Source: Paraburkholderia aromaticivorans (GTDB lineage Bacteria; Pseudomonadota; Gammaproteobacteria; Burkholderiales; Burkholderiaceae). From it: 64,000 nt of DNA. The notes beneath the pieces were generated by a model that was not told where the DNA came from, did no database searches, and was given only the letters and a program-made list of their open reading frames with translations. The stretch lies in contig NZ_CP022992.1 in NCBI RefSeq assembly GCF_002278075.1, positions 124,001 to 188,000 of the forward strand. The letters are read 5' to 3'. The translations under genes and the position numbers were made by a program. This document shows, piece after piece, positions 44,245 to 52,501 of the stretch (position 1 is its first letter; every line of letters starts with the position of its first letter).

Positions 44245-44988
44245 TTAAGCCGCCTGCGCTTGAGCTTCGTCGGACGGCGCCGACTCGGTTGCAGCAGCGT
44301 CCTTCGTCGGCGCAGCCGGTTCGGCTTGTGCGGCGGCTGCTTGAGCGGAAGCGGCGCCGGCCGTCGTGGAGCCGGTGCGGGTCTGCTCGTTCGCCTGCCA
44401 CGCGTTGAACTTTTTGTACGTCTGGAACTTGACGTCACGAGCGAGGTTCGTGATGGAGCGGATGCGCTTGCGCACCTTGAGCTCTTCGCCGTGGCGATCG
44501 CGGGCCGAGACGAGGCCGTTCAGGTAGGCGGACCAAAGCAGCAGCATGTACTCGTCGGCGATGCGGAGCAGCTTGATGTAGTTCTTCGCGTGCGGCGAGA
44601 CGTAGAACAGATCCTGCCGGAGGACGCTCGGGAATTCGGCCTTCGGGTCGACTGCGTTGGCCTGGAACAATTGCCAGAGTTGCTGCTTCAGGTTGTTGAC
44701 GTAGGTGATCGATTCGCCGATCTTCTTGCGGAACAACTCGTCGACTTCGTCGCAGGTGGTCGTGTCGAATCGCGGCAGCGTGCGCGGCGCGTCGATCGCG
44801 AAGTGCAGGTTCTTGTTCAGGAGAGTGTAGTCACGCCGGACGAACGACTGGACGATGCTCGATCCGAATTCGACCGGCTCCTTTTCCAGCGCGCCGCGCA
44901 TTTGGCGGCCGAAGGTCTCCCGGGCGAATTCCGCGACCTGCATGGTCACGGACGGGCGCAGGAGGTTGACGCTTTCCGCGGTGGTCAT
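44245..44988 (-). CDS. DUF1845/AcaB-like protein
   Basis: A 247-residue protein. The core has LRQDLFYVSPHAKNYIKLLR followed by ADEYMLLLWSAYLNGLVSAR and KRIRSITNLARDVKFQTYKK. This resembles DUF1845 proteins of integrative conjugative elements, a family that includes the AcaB transcription activator of IncC plasmids. The match is from memory and moderate. The C-terminal 45 residues are Ala/Gln/Glu low-complexity. It is first in the operon with the helicase; the GGAAAT-type ribosome binding site lies just upstream. Confidence 0.6.
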   Translation of the reverse strand: MTTAESVNLLRPSVTMQVAEFARETFGRQMRGALEKEPVEFGSSIVQSFVRRDYTLLNKNLHFAIDAPRTLPRFDTTTCDEVDELFRKKIGESITYVNNLKQQLWQLFQANAVDPKAEFPSVLRQDLFYVSPHAKNYIKLLRIADEYMLLLWSAYLNGLVSARDRHGEELKVRKRIRSITNLARDVKFQTYKKFNAWQANEQTRTGSTTAGAASAQAAAAQAEPAAPTKDAAATESAPSDEAQAQAA

Positions 44989-45663
44989 AATATTTCCTCA
45001 TAGGAAGTGGGTCAGCGTAGGTTAATTCTCGGACTTTGCTGTAACAACGCTGAAACGTGATCTAAGAGGCCGGTCTTTCCATGCTGCGGGCGGGTGCTAT
45101 TCGGGACGGCTGGTAGGTCCGGATCGCACCGAATAGTCAATAGTTGGGCGTATTTCGTGTCAGGAATTTGCTTGCAATTTCCTGTGGGCCAGTACAGAAT
45201 CGACTCCGCGCCGGTAGAGAATCGGTGCCCAGCAGCTGGAGCTGGTACTCATCTCGAGCCCCCTTGTTGCGGACTGACGACGGTCGGTTCCTGGCAGGAA
45301 ACTGCCAAATCGCTTTGTAAAAGGGTCCTGCGGACCCGGGAGTGCCTCAAGCACTGCCAGAAGTACTCGCCCCCGGGTGGTTCCCGGGGGCTTTCGAATA
45401 GGCGTTGATACGCTTTCTCATCTCCTCCATTGTCTATTCCAAAGCCAGTATTTCGCGCGACGTAGCTGTTAGACGTCGTTGAAATGCCCTCTGTCCGTTG
45501 TCGTGTCAGGGGGTGAGTCCGGGGTTTCCCGGCATAGCTGGTCCTCCAGCCAATCTGTCTCAGGCATCGCCTGGCGTAGCTACGTGCTGCGTTTTCAACC
45601 CTTGCGGGAATCTCATTTCCGCAAAGGGAATGGGCTTCTCGCGTCTCTGTGATGGAGAAGCCT
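44989..45663 (+). promoter_or_regulatory. Long leader with two operator-like motifs
   Basis: About 670 bp without a gene. It holds motif copies TTCGTGTCAGGAA (45154-45166) and TTCCTGGCAGGAA (45288-45300). A promoter-like TTGCAA-N17-CAGAAT starts at 45171. Hairpins are CCCCCGGG/CCCGGGGG (45370-45390) and a GC-rich leader hairpin (45599-45628), just before the ribosome binding site of 45664. The minus-strand promoter of the DUF1845-like operon must lie at the left end. Confidence 0.5.
45599..45628 (+). promoter_or_regulatory. Recurrent GC-rich leader hairpin
   Basis: CCCTTGCGGGAA pairs with TTTCCGCAAAGGG around TCTCA, preceded by TTTTCAA. Same layout as 28793-28821 with compensating stem changes. 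Confidence 0.55.
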
Positions 45664-45927
45664 ATGAACTGGACGGAAGTCTCTCGTCTGCAAGGCAATT
45701 CTCGTGTCGAGTCACGCGTCGAGGTCGACGACATTACCCGGGATCGGTTTTTCACGGTCTGGGAGTTGTCGAATCCCCGTGGATGCCTCATTTTCCACCG
45801 GGAGAAAAAGGGCCACGGGCAGCATCACTACCTTAGCGTCACGAAAGATAACCGTGCTATCACGGATATCGTTCAGGCGCTGAGAGAGGGCGCGGATCTG
45901 TTCACCGATAAGGAGAGCGGGTCATGA
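45664..45927 (+). CDS. Hypothetical protein (87 residues)
   Basis: An 87-residue protein starting MNWTEVSRLQGNSRVESRVE, chosen because GGAG lies seven bases before this ATG; the frame is open from 45649. It is a small alpha/beta protein (RFFTVWELSNPRGCLIFHRE) with a charged C-terminus. Its stop overlaps the next start (ATGA), giving coupled translation. Function unknown; the heavily regulated leader suggests a conditional role. Confidence 0.6.
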   Translation: MNWTEVSRLQGNSRVESRVEVDDITRDRFFTVWELSNPRGCLIFHREKKGHGQHHYLSVTKDNRAITDIVQALREGADLFTDKESGS

Positions 45928-46547
45928 ACTCGATCGAGATGGCGCCTGTCCAGGGTACGTTCTTCTTTATTCCCGAACATGAGCAGGTCGTTCGGGAAGC
46001 GAAGGCGGATCAGGCGGCACGCGAAAAAAAGGCCAGGCAGTCTGCCTACGCCTTAAGCAAGACGAAGGTTCGCTCGATCCCCGAAGGATTCGATGACGTG
46101 GATATGCCACTGCTTCGTGAGTCGTTTGCCGAGATTTTTGAGGTGAGCGAAAGCGAAGTGGCGGTTCCGGTTGTTGGTGTCGTCGGGGGAGATTGTGCGG
46201 GAGAGGAGTGGAGTGAAGAGGGGGTCGAGTGGCTCCACGCTTTGCTTCTCGAGCGTTCAATCGAGCTGCTGTCGATGCGCGGTAACCTGGAAGAGAAGCA
46301 AGACATCCTTGACTGGGTGTTGAAGCCGAACTTCATGGGATACCGTGACCAGTTTCTTTCTGAAGCCAAGGAGGAGATCGTCGACGGTCAGAAAACCGAA
46401 GTCGTTGAGAAGCGTCGGATGCGGGTCAAGCTCTATCAGAGCGAGATCCCGTTCACCTTCGTCACCTGCTGCCGAGTCGCCGGCCTGAACCCTGATGAAC
46501 TCAGGGAACAGATCCGCGCGAGGAAGTCGCAGATTCTGAGTAGTTAA
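45924..46547 (+). CDS. Hypothetical protein (207 residues)
   Basis: A 207-residue charged protein: a helical N-terminus (VVREAKADQAAREKKARQSA), a central acidic stretch (GDCAGEEWSEEGVEWLHALL) and a C-terminal part with ETDWVLKP-like spacing (KQDILDWVLKPNFMG) and IPFTFVTCCRVAGLNPDEL. It is coupled to the 87-residue protein and followed by the CobS-like gene after a hairpin. The family is not recognised, though its position before cobS suggests a partner of that ATPase. Confidence 0.6.
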   Translation: MNSIEMAPVQGTFFFIPEHEQVVREAKADQAAREKKARQSAYALSKTKVRSIPEGFDDVDMPLLRESFAEIFEVSESEVAVPVVGVVGGDCAGEEWSEEGVEWLHALLLERSIELLSMRGNLEEKQDILDWVLKPNFMGYRDQFLSEAKEEIVDGQKTEVVEKRRMRVKLYQSEIPFTFVTCCRVAGLNPDELREQIRARKSQILSS

Positions 46548-46555
46548 GCCCAGGG

Positions 46556-46583
46556 GGCTCCAGTCCCCGAGAGGGCTGGAGTC
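46556..46583 (+). promoter_or_regulatory. Leader hairpin before the cobS-like gene
   Basis: GGCTCCAG pairs with CTGGAGTC (one G-T) around a 12-base loop, 22 bp before the ATG; the ribosome binding site CTGGAG follows. Confidence 0.5.
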
Positions 46584-46605
46584 TCCAAATTTTCTGGAGA
46601 ATTCC

Positions 46606-47721
46606 ATGACGACCCAAGCAACTCAAGCTGCCGCCGCTCCGACCAAGTCCCGCAAAAAGGCTTCGCAGGAACCCGCGACGGCCGCTGCTGCTGCGGCTCC
46701 TGTTGAACAGCAGGCGAGCCCGCAATGGGTTCACTTCGATGGGTTCGCGTGCTTCGGCATCGAACGCATGCGTGGTGCAAAAATCCTCGGTCTGAGCGAA
46801 CCTTCGGTGTTCACTCCGGCAAAGGATCCGACGTACAAGTGGCCGATCGACAATCTGCGCGATCTGCTTCACTTCTACATGGCGGGCGGCAACGCCTTCT
46901 GTGCAATGGGCCATCCCGGCACCGGCAAGACGATGGGCGTCCAGCAGTTTCACGCTTCCCTGAATCTTCCGCTGCTGAGTATGTCCGCCAATCCGCGAAC
47001 CCAGGCTTATCACCTGATTGGCCGCCTCGTGCCGAACAAGGATGGCGGGGTTTCGTGGGTCGACGGGCCCGTGCTCATGGCCGCACGCCTCGGCATGTCG
47101 GTTCTCATCGACGAGTACAACGTCATCGATCCGGGCGAAATGACCGGGTTGAACCTCCTCTTGGAGGGACGGCCGTACCTCGTTCCCGAAACCGGCGAAC
47201 TGGTTGTTCCGCGTCACGGGTTTCGCGTCTACGCGACCTGCAACCCGAAAGACGACAAGGGGCTGGTGCAAGGACGTCATACGCAGGACAACGCGAATGA
47301 CGAGCGCTTCGAGTTCAGCTGGTTCGGGTATCTCCCGCAGGAGATCGAAGTCCAGTTGATCACGGAGATGATCGCACCGTATCAGCCGTCGTTGCCGGCC
47401 AATGTCCTCGCTGAAAAGTTCGTTGCCGTCGCGAATCAGGTCCGCAAGTTGTACGCGGGCGTGACCGACGATTCGGGGGCACTCGACAAGACGATATCGA
47501 CGCGCGTTTTACGTCGTTGGGTCTCGAAGGCGATGAGTGCTTCGACACAGGGCAGCTTGGTCGAGTCGCCGATGCATTACGGGCTGGAGCGCGCGTGGTC
47601 GCTTTCCTGTTCGGATGAAGTCCGCGTTGCCGTGCATGAGCTCGTGACGCAGACGTTCGGCGGCGGTGACTACAAGTCCAGCAAGGACAACCTGCACACG
47701 ATGCAACCCGCAGGTGCCTGA
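46606..47721 (+). CDS. cobS: CobS/MoxR-like AAA+ ATPase
   Basis: A 371-residue AAA+ ATPase of the MoxR/CobS group. After an Ala-rich N-terminus (1-40), Walker A is AMGHPGTGKTMGV, Walker B is SVLIDEYNVIDPGE, and the sensor-1 loop is RVYATCNPKDDKG; arginine-finger candidates follow in ANDERFEFSW. MoxR ATPases work with von Willebrand A or CobT partners, and a CobT-like protein is encoded at 62865. The trio CobS, DUF3150 and CobT occurs in SXT/R391-type elements, where its exact role is unknown. Cobalt chelation is unlikely here because no cobalamin genes are present. Confidence 0.8.
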   Translation: MTTQATQAAAAPTKSRKKASQEPATAAAAAAPVEQQASPQWVHFDGFACFGIERMRGAKILGLSEPSVFTPAKDPTYKWPIDNLRDLLHFYMAGGNAFCAMGHPGTGKTMGVQQFHASLNLPLLSMSANPRTQAYHLIGRLVPNKDGGVSWVDGPVLMAARLGMSVLIDEYNVIDPGEMTGLNLLLEGRPYLVPETGELVVPRHGFRVYATCNPKDDKGLVQGRHTQDNANDERFEFSWFGYLPQEIEVQLITEMIAPYQPSLPANVLAEKFVAVANQVRKLYAGVTDDSGALDKTISTRVLRRWVSKAMSASTQGSLVESPMHYGLERAWSLSCSDEVRVAVHELVTQTFGGGDYKSSKDNLHTMQPAGA

Positions 47722-47723
47722 CC

Positions 47724-48329
47724 ATGATTCCCGTCCAGTTGTATCGCAAGATCTCTGACGGGATCGACATCGCTGTACCGATGGCCACCGACAACACGAC
47801 ACGCATTTTCGTCGGCGTTACCGGTGGCCAACTGAAGGGGGAGGACGTGGCTTCGGCGACGTCGTCAGCGCTTCAGAGTCAGCTCGAGTCCATTGGGTTC
47901 GAGTTGGTCGGTGAGCGATCGTTGAACGAGGGCTGTGTCGAACAGGATCAGGCCTCGGATCTGCTGGTGGTCGTCAACGGCTCGATCGATTCCACGTTCC
48001 GCGAGATGGTGGCGGAATACGTCGGGAGCGATCCCGACTGGAGTTTTGTCGAATCCTACGAAGGTGTCACCGTTGTAGGGACACGTGCAAACGCCCAAAC
48101 CGTGATCGGAATTCTCGGCGCAGCGATGCGTCTGGGCATTCAGGTAGCGAAGCCGGATAGCACGAGTGAAGATCTCGATGAAGTACCCATCCGCCGTGGT
48201 GGGAAAGAGATGATGTCGTTCTTTGGACGCGATCTCCTGATGGGGGAGCACCACGGAACATCTGTCAAGGCTGGACTGATTACCACTCCAACGGTCTTTA
48301 CGGTGGGGAGGTCATTGGTCAATTTCTAG
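47724..48329 (+). CDS. Hypothetical protein (201 residues)
   Basis: A 201-residue alpha/beta protein: NTTRIFVGVTGGQLKGEDVA, SDLLVVVNGSIDSTFREM, VTVVGTRANAQTVIGILGAA. It starts 2 bp after the cobS-like stop, with overlapping translation signals, so it is likely a functional partner of that ATPase. No catalytic motif is visible and the family is not recognised. Confidence 0.6.
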   Translation: MIPVQLYRKISDGIDIAVPMATDNTTRIFVGVTGGQLKGEDVASATSSALQSQLESIGFELVGERSLNEGCVEQDQASDLLVVVNGSIDSTFREMVAEYVGSDPDWSFVESYEGVTVVGTRANAQTVIGILGAAMRLGIQVAKPDSTSEDLDEVPIRRGGKEMMSFFGRDLLMGEHHGTSVKAGLITTPTVFTVGRSLVNF

Positions 48330-48339
48330 AGAGGTAGAT

Positions 48340-49368
48340 ATGTCTCAGCAAGCTAGCACGGCACGGAAGCGGCAGACTATTTCCGAATCGCTGGTTGACT
48401 TACTGTTTGACGCGGTTGAACTCGTGTTCAAACTGGCTTACGTTGCGCTGCACCGTACGACCGTTGGTGTTGCATGGTTGGCGCGTGCCGTCCTGCGGTA
48501 TGCGAAGTCTTCCCGCAAAAAAGATGTATCGGAAGTGGGTGCGGAGGAAGTCGCATCGGTCAAGCCGGCAGAGACGTCGAACCCTCAAAAGGTGGAGACA
48601 GCGAAGTCCGTGTCCACCGTTGCGGTATCGAAAGGGCCGGTCACGGCTGCTTTCACTCGGACGATCACGTTCGAGAGGGGGTTCGGGGCGGTCCTGTTTT
48701 GGTTCTACCCGGGCGGTAAGGTCAAGAGGCTGGTGAAGATCTATGACCGCACCCTTTCCGAGCGTCTCGGCTTCGAGCGCCGCGAACTGGAGGAGATCCC
48801 GTATTCAGGTATGTCCGAGATCGAGTCGATCCTCAAGGCTACCGTTGCACAGGTGAACAAGCTGTTGCGCGGGGAGCATGAGGTGAAGCTGCGAGTCGTT
48901 GCGTCGGGTTCTTCGGATCGTGTCGCTGCGTCGGGCCCGAAGCCGGAATCGAAAGACGAAGATTCCACGAAACGTAATGCCGGTGATTCTTCGGAAAAGT
49001 CAGCAAAGCGTTCCAAGAAAGAGGATGGCGATGTTGCAGTCATGCCGAGCTCGTTCAAGGAAGCCGTGGAAAAGAAGCAGAAACGTAGCCGTCCGTCCAA
49101 GGTGTACACGGGGCAAATTGTCGAGATTGGGGTCAAGCCTCGCAAGATCGACAACAAGGAGATCGAGCAGTACTGCGTGACCATCGAAGCTGATGAGTTG
49201 CACGGTAACGTGCTTCCGGTCTTTGGCACGGACCTTGAACGTGCGATCGCCGATTGTGGAGCGGAGGTTGGAAGTCGCGTCCGGATCGAACATCTCGGCC
49301 GTATCGAGTGGGAAGAACCGAACGGACGGAAGGCCTGGAAGAACGCCTACAACGTCGTGAAGCTTTGA
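48340..49368 (+). CDS. Hypothetical protein with relaxase-like C-terminal domain
   Basis: A 342-residue protein. The N-terminus has an amphipathic/hydrophobic stretch (DLLFDAVELVFKLAYVALHR), the middle (about 195-245) is a Lys/Ser/Glu-rich linker, and the last 90 residues form a compact domain with QYCVTIEADELHGNVLPVFG and DLERAIADCGAEVGSRVRIE. That end resembles the small C-terminal domain found in several plasmid relaxases and large polyvalent proteins (a D-L-E-R-A, V-G-D-R-V pattern). It may bind nucleic acid. It lies between cobS-linked genes and ssb. Confidence 0.6.
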   Translation: MSQQASTARKRQTISESLVDLLFDAVELVFKLAYVALHRTTVGVAWLARAVLRYAKSSRKKDVSEVGAEEVASVKPAETSNPQKVETAKSVSTVAVSKGPVTAAFTRTITFERGFGAVLFWFYPGGKVKRLVKIYDRTLSERLGFERRELEEIPYSGMSEIESILKATVAQVNKLLRGEHEVKLRVVASGSSDRVAASGPKPESKDEDSTKRNAGDSSEKSAKRSKKEDGDVAVMPSSFKEAVEKKQKRSRPSKVYTGQIVEIGVKPRKIDNKEIEQYCVTIEADELHGNVLPVFGTDLERAIADCGAEVGSRVRIEHLGRIEWEEPNGRKAWKNAYNVVKL

Positions 49369-49384
49369 AAGTAAAGGAAACCGT

Positions 49385-49858
49385 ATGCGCAATACGAACG
49401 TCTGTTTTATTCACGGCCGGATCGGCAAGGACCCGGAAGTACGGTTCCTTCCGTCAGGTACGCCGGTAGCGAAGTTCTCGCTCTGTTCGAACGATGACTA
49501 CTTCGACAAGAAGGCGGGCAGATGGGTGGAGGTCGCGGAGTGGCACGACTGCGTTGTGGTCGGCGACTTTGCGGAGAAGGTGGCTGAGAAGTACCAGAGG
49601 GGTGACGTTGTCAACATCACCTGCCGCGTAAAACCTCGTAGCTATGAGAAGAACGGGCAGAAATTTAAGGTGGTGGAGATGTACGTTCAGTCCATGGAGC
49701 TGATTGCCAAGAAGGGCGAGTTGGTTCGCCAACAGTCCAACGGGCACGCAGGTTCGCGAGGTAACGGTCAGCCGCAAGGTGGCAACGAGCAATCCCGTGA
49801 CGAAGTTCCGGCATATGCGGGTGGCTACGGCGATGAAGATGGTGGTCCGGCCTTTTGA
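49385..49858 (+). CDS. ssb: Single-stranded DNA-binding protein
   Basis: A 157-residue SSB. The OB fold spans about residues 1-112: CFIHGRIGKDPEVRFLPSGT, VAKFSLCSNDDYFDK, EWHDCVVVGDFAEKVAEKY, KGDVV-like RGDVVNITCRV. A Gly/Gln-rich linker follows. The usual acidic DDDIPF tip is changed to DEDGGPAF, keeping the terminal Phe preceded by Ala rather than Pro. It protects single strands during plasmid replication, transfer or annealing. It is 16 bp after the previous gene. Confidence 0.9.
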   Translation: MRNTNVCFIHGRIGKDPEVRFLPSGTPVAKFSLCSNDDYFDKKAGRWVEVAEWHDCVVVGDFAEKVAEKYQRGDVVNITCRVKPRSYEKNGQKFKVVEMYVQSMELIAKKGELVRQQSNGHAGSRGNGQPQGGNEQSRDEVPAYAGGYGDEDGGPAF

Positions 49859-49908
49859 AGGTTTGGTCGCTATCTGAATCGATTTGAGACTGAGTTTTTC
49901 CCGGAAGG

Positions 49909-49938
49909 GGGCACGTCCCCCAACCGGGGGACGTGCCC
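49909..49938 (+). promoter_or_regulatory. Perfect 13-bp leader hairpin
   Basis: GGGCACGTCCCCC pairs exactly with GGGGGACGTGCCC around AACC, between ssb and the 75-residue gene and 22 bp before its ribosome binding site. No T-run follows. Confidence 0.6.
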
Positions 49939-49970
49939 GCCTACGACAATTCAATTTGACGGAGATGGAC

Positions 49971-50198
49971 ATGCATACTCAACGTGTGAAGACGGGCGCT
50001 GAACTGGTCGAATTCATCAAGAACGAGCAGGTCATGCGCAATACGTTCGCTTGCGATGTGACGGTCACGGCCGACGGCAAGTCGACGGTGAAGAAGGTCG
50101 CGTTCGACGGTATCGGTCTGGTGGTGGAAAACGAGTCCCTCGATCCCGACCAGTTCGTTTTCACGAACAGCGTCTTCGTCGCCGCGGTGCTGGATTGA
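49971..50198 (+). CDS. Hypothetical small protein (75 residues)
   Basis: A 75-residue protein (MHTQRVKTGAELVEFIKNEQ, then DVTVTADGKSTVKKVAFDGI and PDQFVFTNSVFVAAVLD). ATG 49971 is preferred to ATG 49965 because GGAG lies at 49961-49964. It is a small alpha/beta protein of unknown function downstream of ssb. The nrdA leader region follows. Confidence 0.6.
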   Translation: MHTQRVKTGAELVEFIKNEQVMRNTFACDVTVTADGKSTVKKVAFDGIGLVVENESLDPDQFVFTNSVFVAAVLD

Positions 50199-50585
50199 CC
50201 GCATGTTCTGTGTGTGGTGCGTGTGCCGCACTCAAACCGAAGCCCGCTCTCTGAGCGGACTTCCCCAAGCCGATCCAGTGGATCCGCTTCGGGAAGTAAC
50301 CGGTTTTATTGAGCGATGTTCGCTCCCGAGCTGACGGATTTAGCCACGGTCACGTAGCTGACTATCGTTTTGAAGCATCACCTGCTTCGGGGATTTCGGT
50401 CCTTTTCTCTTGTTGTCGATCGTCGAGGTCGACGTTCTTTAACCCGGCGGGGATTCACTTTCCCGTTGGGGAAGATTCCTGCCGAATTCTTGTCACCCAC
50501 TTGATTCGGGATCCACTTAAGCGATCTCGATGCGAGGCCGTTTAACTGGGCCTCGCGCCTTCTCACCTGGGTAACAACTTTTACA
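50199..50585 (+). promoter_or_regulatory. nrdA leader region, cut by the second IS copy
   Basis: Contains a stem GAAG-CCGCTC/GAGCGG-CTTC (50223-50248), an iteron-like AGTAACCGGTTTTAT (50295-50309), a GC-rich leader hairpin CCCGGCGGGGA/TCCCGTTGGG (50443-50471) and a second iteron-like GGTAACAACTTTTAC (50570-50584), after whose last bases the IS has inserted. No gene is seen. Confidence 0.5.
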
Positions 50586-52501
50586 CTCGAGAGTGCCGAC
50601 TTCTCGCTTGTTTTTTCTCGGACTCGCTCCGGCCTCGGCGCTTTTCATCTGAACACCGATCCATTTCCTGGTGATGTGATCCGGCGTGGCCGGTTGCCTT
50701 CGTGCACCAGATTCATCGTCAGGCGGCAGTGATCAAACTCACGTTGCTCTATTCCTCAATCAATGCCTTGTTGATGCTCTCGTAGTTGACTTGCAGGGGC
50801 TCACATCGCTCAGCGCATCGCCCACGAAGGACTCAGTGCGGATCTTCCTGTCCCGCGTATCGCTCGTCTGTCAGTATGCCCCGAACTGGTTCGGGAGGGC
50901 CTTGCAATGGGGGGGGGGTGAGTGACCCCGCGCGTCTTTCATCTATCGCGGCGAGCATCGCCTTGATCGTCTCAATGAGTCTTTCGATTTGAAGGAGCCG
51001 TTTGTGCTGCCTATATTGCATATTCTATGCGATACTTCGTAGTGCAAAATAATGTAGAGAACAACAATGAAACTCTGGACGGCTTGGTGGGACGCGATCT
51101 GGCTGCTACGCCCAGCGTTTTCTCGCCTGCGCAGCTTCATGTGGTTCGCAACTGTCGTCGCTGGCTTGACTGTGCGCACCGAGTTGCTGGGCGTGACCAG
51201 CATCGTGCGGGCTCTCAAACTGCGGCCAGCCCTGTACAACAAGCTGCGTGACAGCCTGCATAGCGACGCCGTGCAGCTCGATCAGCTTTCAGCGCTGTGG
51301 ACCCAGACGGTGCTGCGCCTGTTCCCTGACCCGCTACGCGTCAATGGCCGACTGGTTTTGGTCGGCGATGGCATCAAGGTGGCCAAGAGCGGCAGGAAGA
51401 TGCCCGGCGTCAAGCTGCTGCATCAACAGTCCGACTCCAACACCAAGCCCGAATACATCATGGGGCACTCGATGCAGGCGGTCAGTATGCTTGTGCGGGC
51501 CGCCCAGAGCGTCTTCGCCGTACCGCTGGCCGTGCGTATTCACGAAGGTCTGGTGTGGTCCAACCGCGATCGGCGTACCTTGCTCGACAAGATGATCTCG
51601 CTGCTTGGCATCGTCTCGGTGCAGCAGCCGTTCTACTTCGTGGCCGATGCCTACTACGCTGCTGGCAAGATCGTCAAAGGCCTGCGCGATCGGGACAACC
51701 ACCTGGTCACACGCGTGAAGTCCAATGCAGTCGCCTGTGCCCCGTACGTGCAGCAGGGACCGCGCAAACGGGGGCGTCCCAGGCGCTACGGTGAGAAGAT
51801 CAAACTCAAATCGCTACTGGCTGATCCCCAGGCCTTGCAATCCGCCCCCAGTCCGGTCTATGGCGAGCACAATGTCACCATTCACTATCGGGTCTGCGAT
51901 CTGCTGTGGCCGGCGTACGGTCAGCTGGTTCGCTTCGTGGCAGTGACTCACCCAAGCAGGGGTTCGTGTCTGCTGATGTGCACCGACCTCAGTCTGGATG
52001 CCGTCGAGATCATCCGCCTGTATGGATTGCGCTTCAAGATCGAGTACAGCTTCAAACAGGCGGTGCATCGGATCGGCACATTCGCGTACCACTTCTGGAT
52101 GCAGGACATGAAGCCGCTCGCCCGCCGAAACGGCGATCAATACCTTCATCGCGAGTCACTCGAGTACCGCAACGCCGTCAAGCGCAAGATCCACGCGTAC
52201 CACGTCTTTATGCACGCTGGCATCGTCTGTCAGGGACTGCTTCACTATCTGGCAGCGGTGTTCCCTTCACAGGTCTGGAGTTCCTTTGGATCCTGGCTGC
52301 GCACTATCCGCCCCGGCATCCCTCCATCGGAGTTGGTCGTCGCCAACGCACTACGTCAATGCCTGCCCGAATTTCTCGTGAATAGCGCCAAAACCCATTT
52401 CTTCGCAAAATTCATCGCAGAAAGGCAGGACCCCGACACATTCGAGATGTTCCGCCTGGGCACATAGCCGAAAAACCACGCCTGAATTCGGCACTCTCGA
52501 G
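50586..52501 (+). mobile_element. IS4-like insertion sequence, copy 2 (1,916 bp)
   Basis: Same length and ends (CTCGAGAGTGCCGA inverted repeats) as the copy at 13094-15009. A 7-bp direct repeat TTTTACA flanks it (50579-50585 and 52502-52508), shorter than the 10 bp at copy 1. It separates the nrdA coding region from its leader; only 20 bp lie between the IS end and the nrdA start. Confidence 0.9.
51067..52467 (+). CDS. IS4-family-like DDE transposase (copy 2)
   Basis: A 466-residue transposase apparently identical to that at 13575-14975, with the same LVGDGIKVAKSG and LYGLRFKIEYSFKQ motifs. Both copies look intact, so the element is probably active and recent. Transcription reading out of this copy could drive the downstream nrdA remnant. 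Confidence 0.85.
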   Translation: MKLWTAWWDAIWLLRPAFSRLRSFMWFATVVAGLTVRTELLGVTSIVRALKLRPALYNKLRDSLHSDAVQLDQLSALWTQTVLRLFPDPLRVNGRLVLVGDGIKVAKSGRKMPGVKLLHQQSDSNTKPEYIMGHSMQAVSMLVRAAQSVFAVPLAVRIHEGLVWSNRDRRTLLDKMISLLGIVSVQQPFYFVADAYYAAGKIVKGLRDRDNHLVTRVKSNAVACAPYVQQGPRKRGRPRRYGEKIKLKSLLADPQALQSAPSPVYGEHNVTIHYRVCDLLWPAYGQLVRFVAVTHPSRGSCLLMCTDLSLDAVEIIRLYGLRFKIEYSFKQAVHRIGTFAYHFWMQDMKPLARRNGDQYLHRESLEYRNAVKRKIHAYHVFMHAGIVCQGLLHYLAAVFPSQVWSSFGSWLRTIRPGIPPSELVVANALRQCLPEFLVNSAKTHFFAKFIAERQDPDTFEMFRLGT

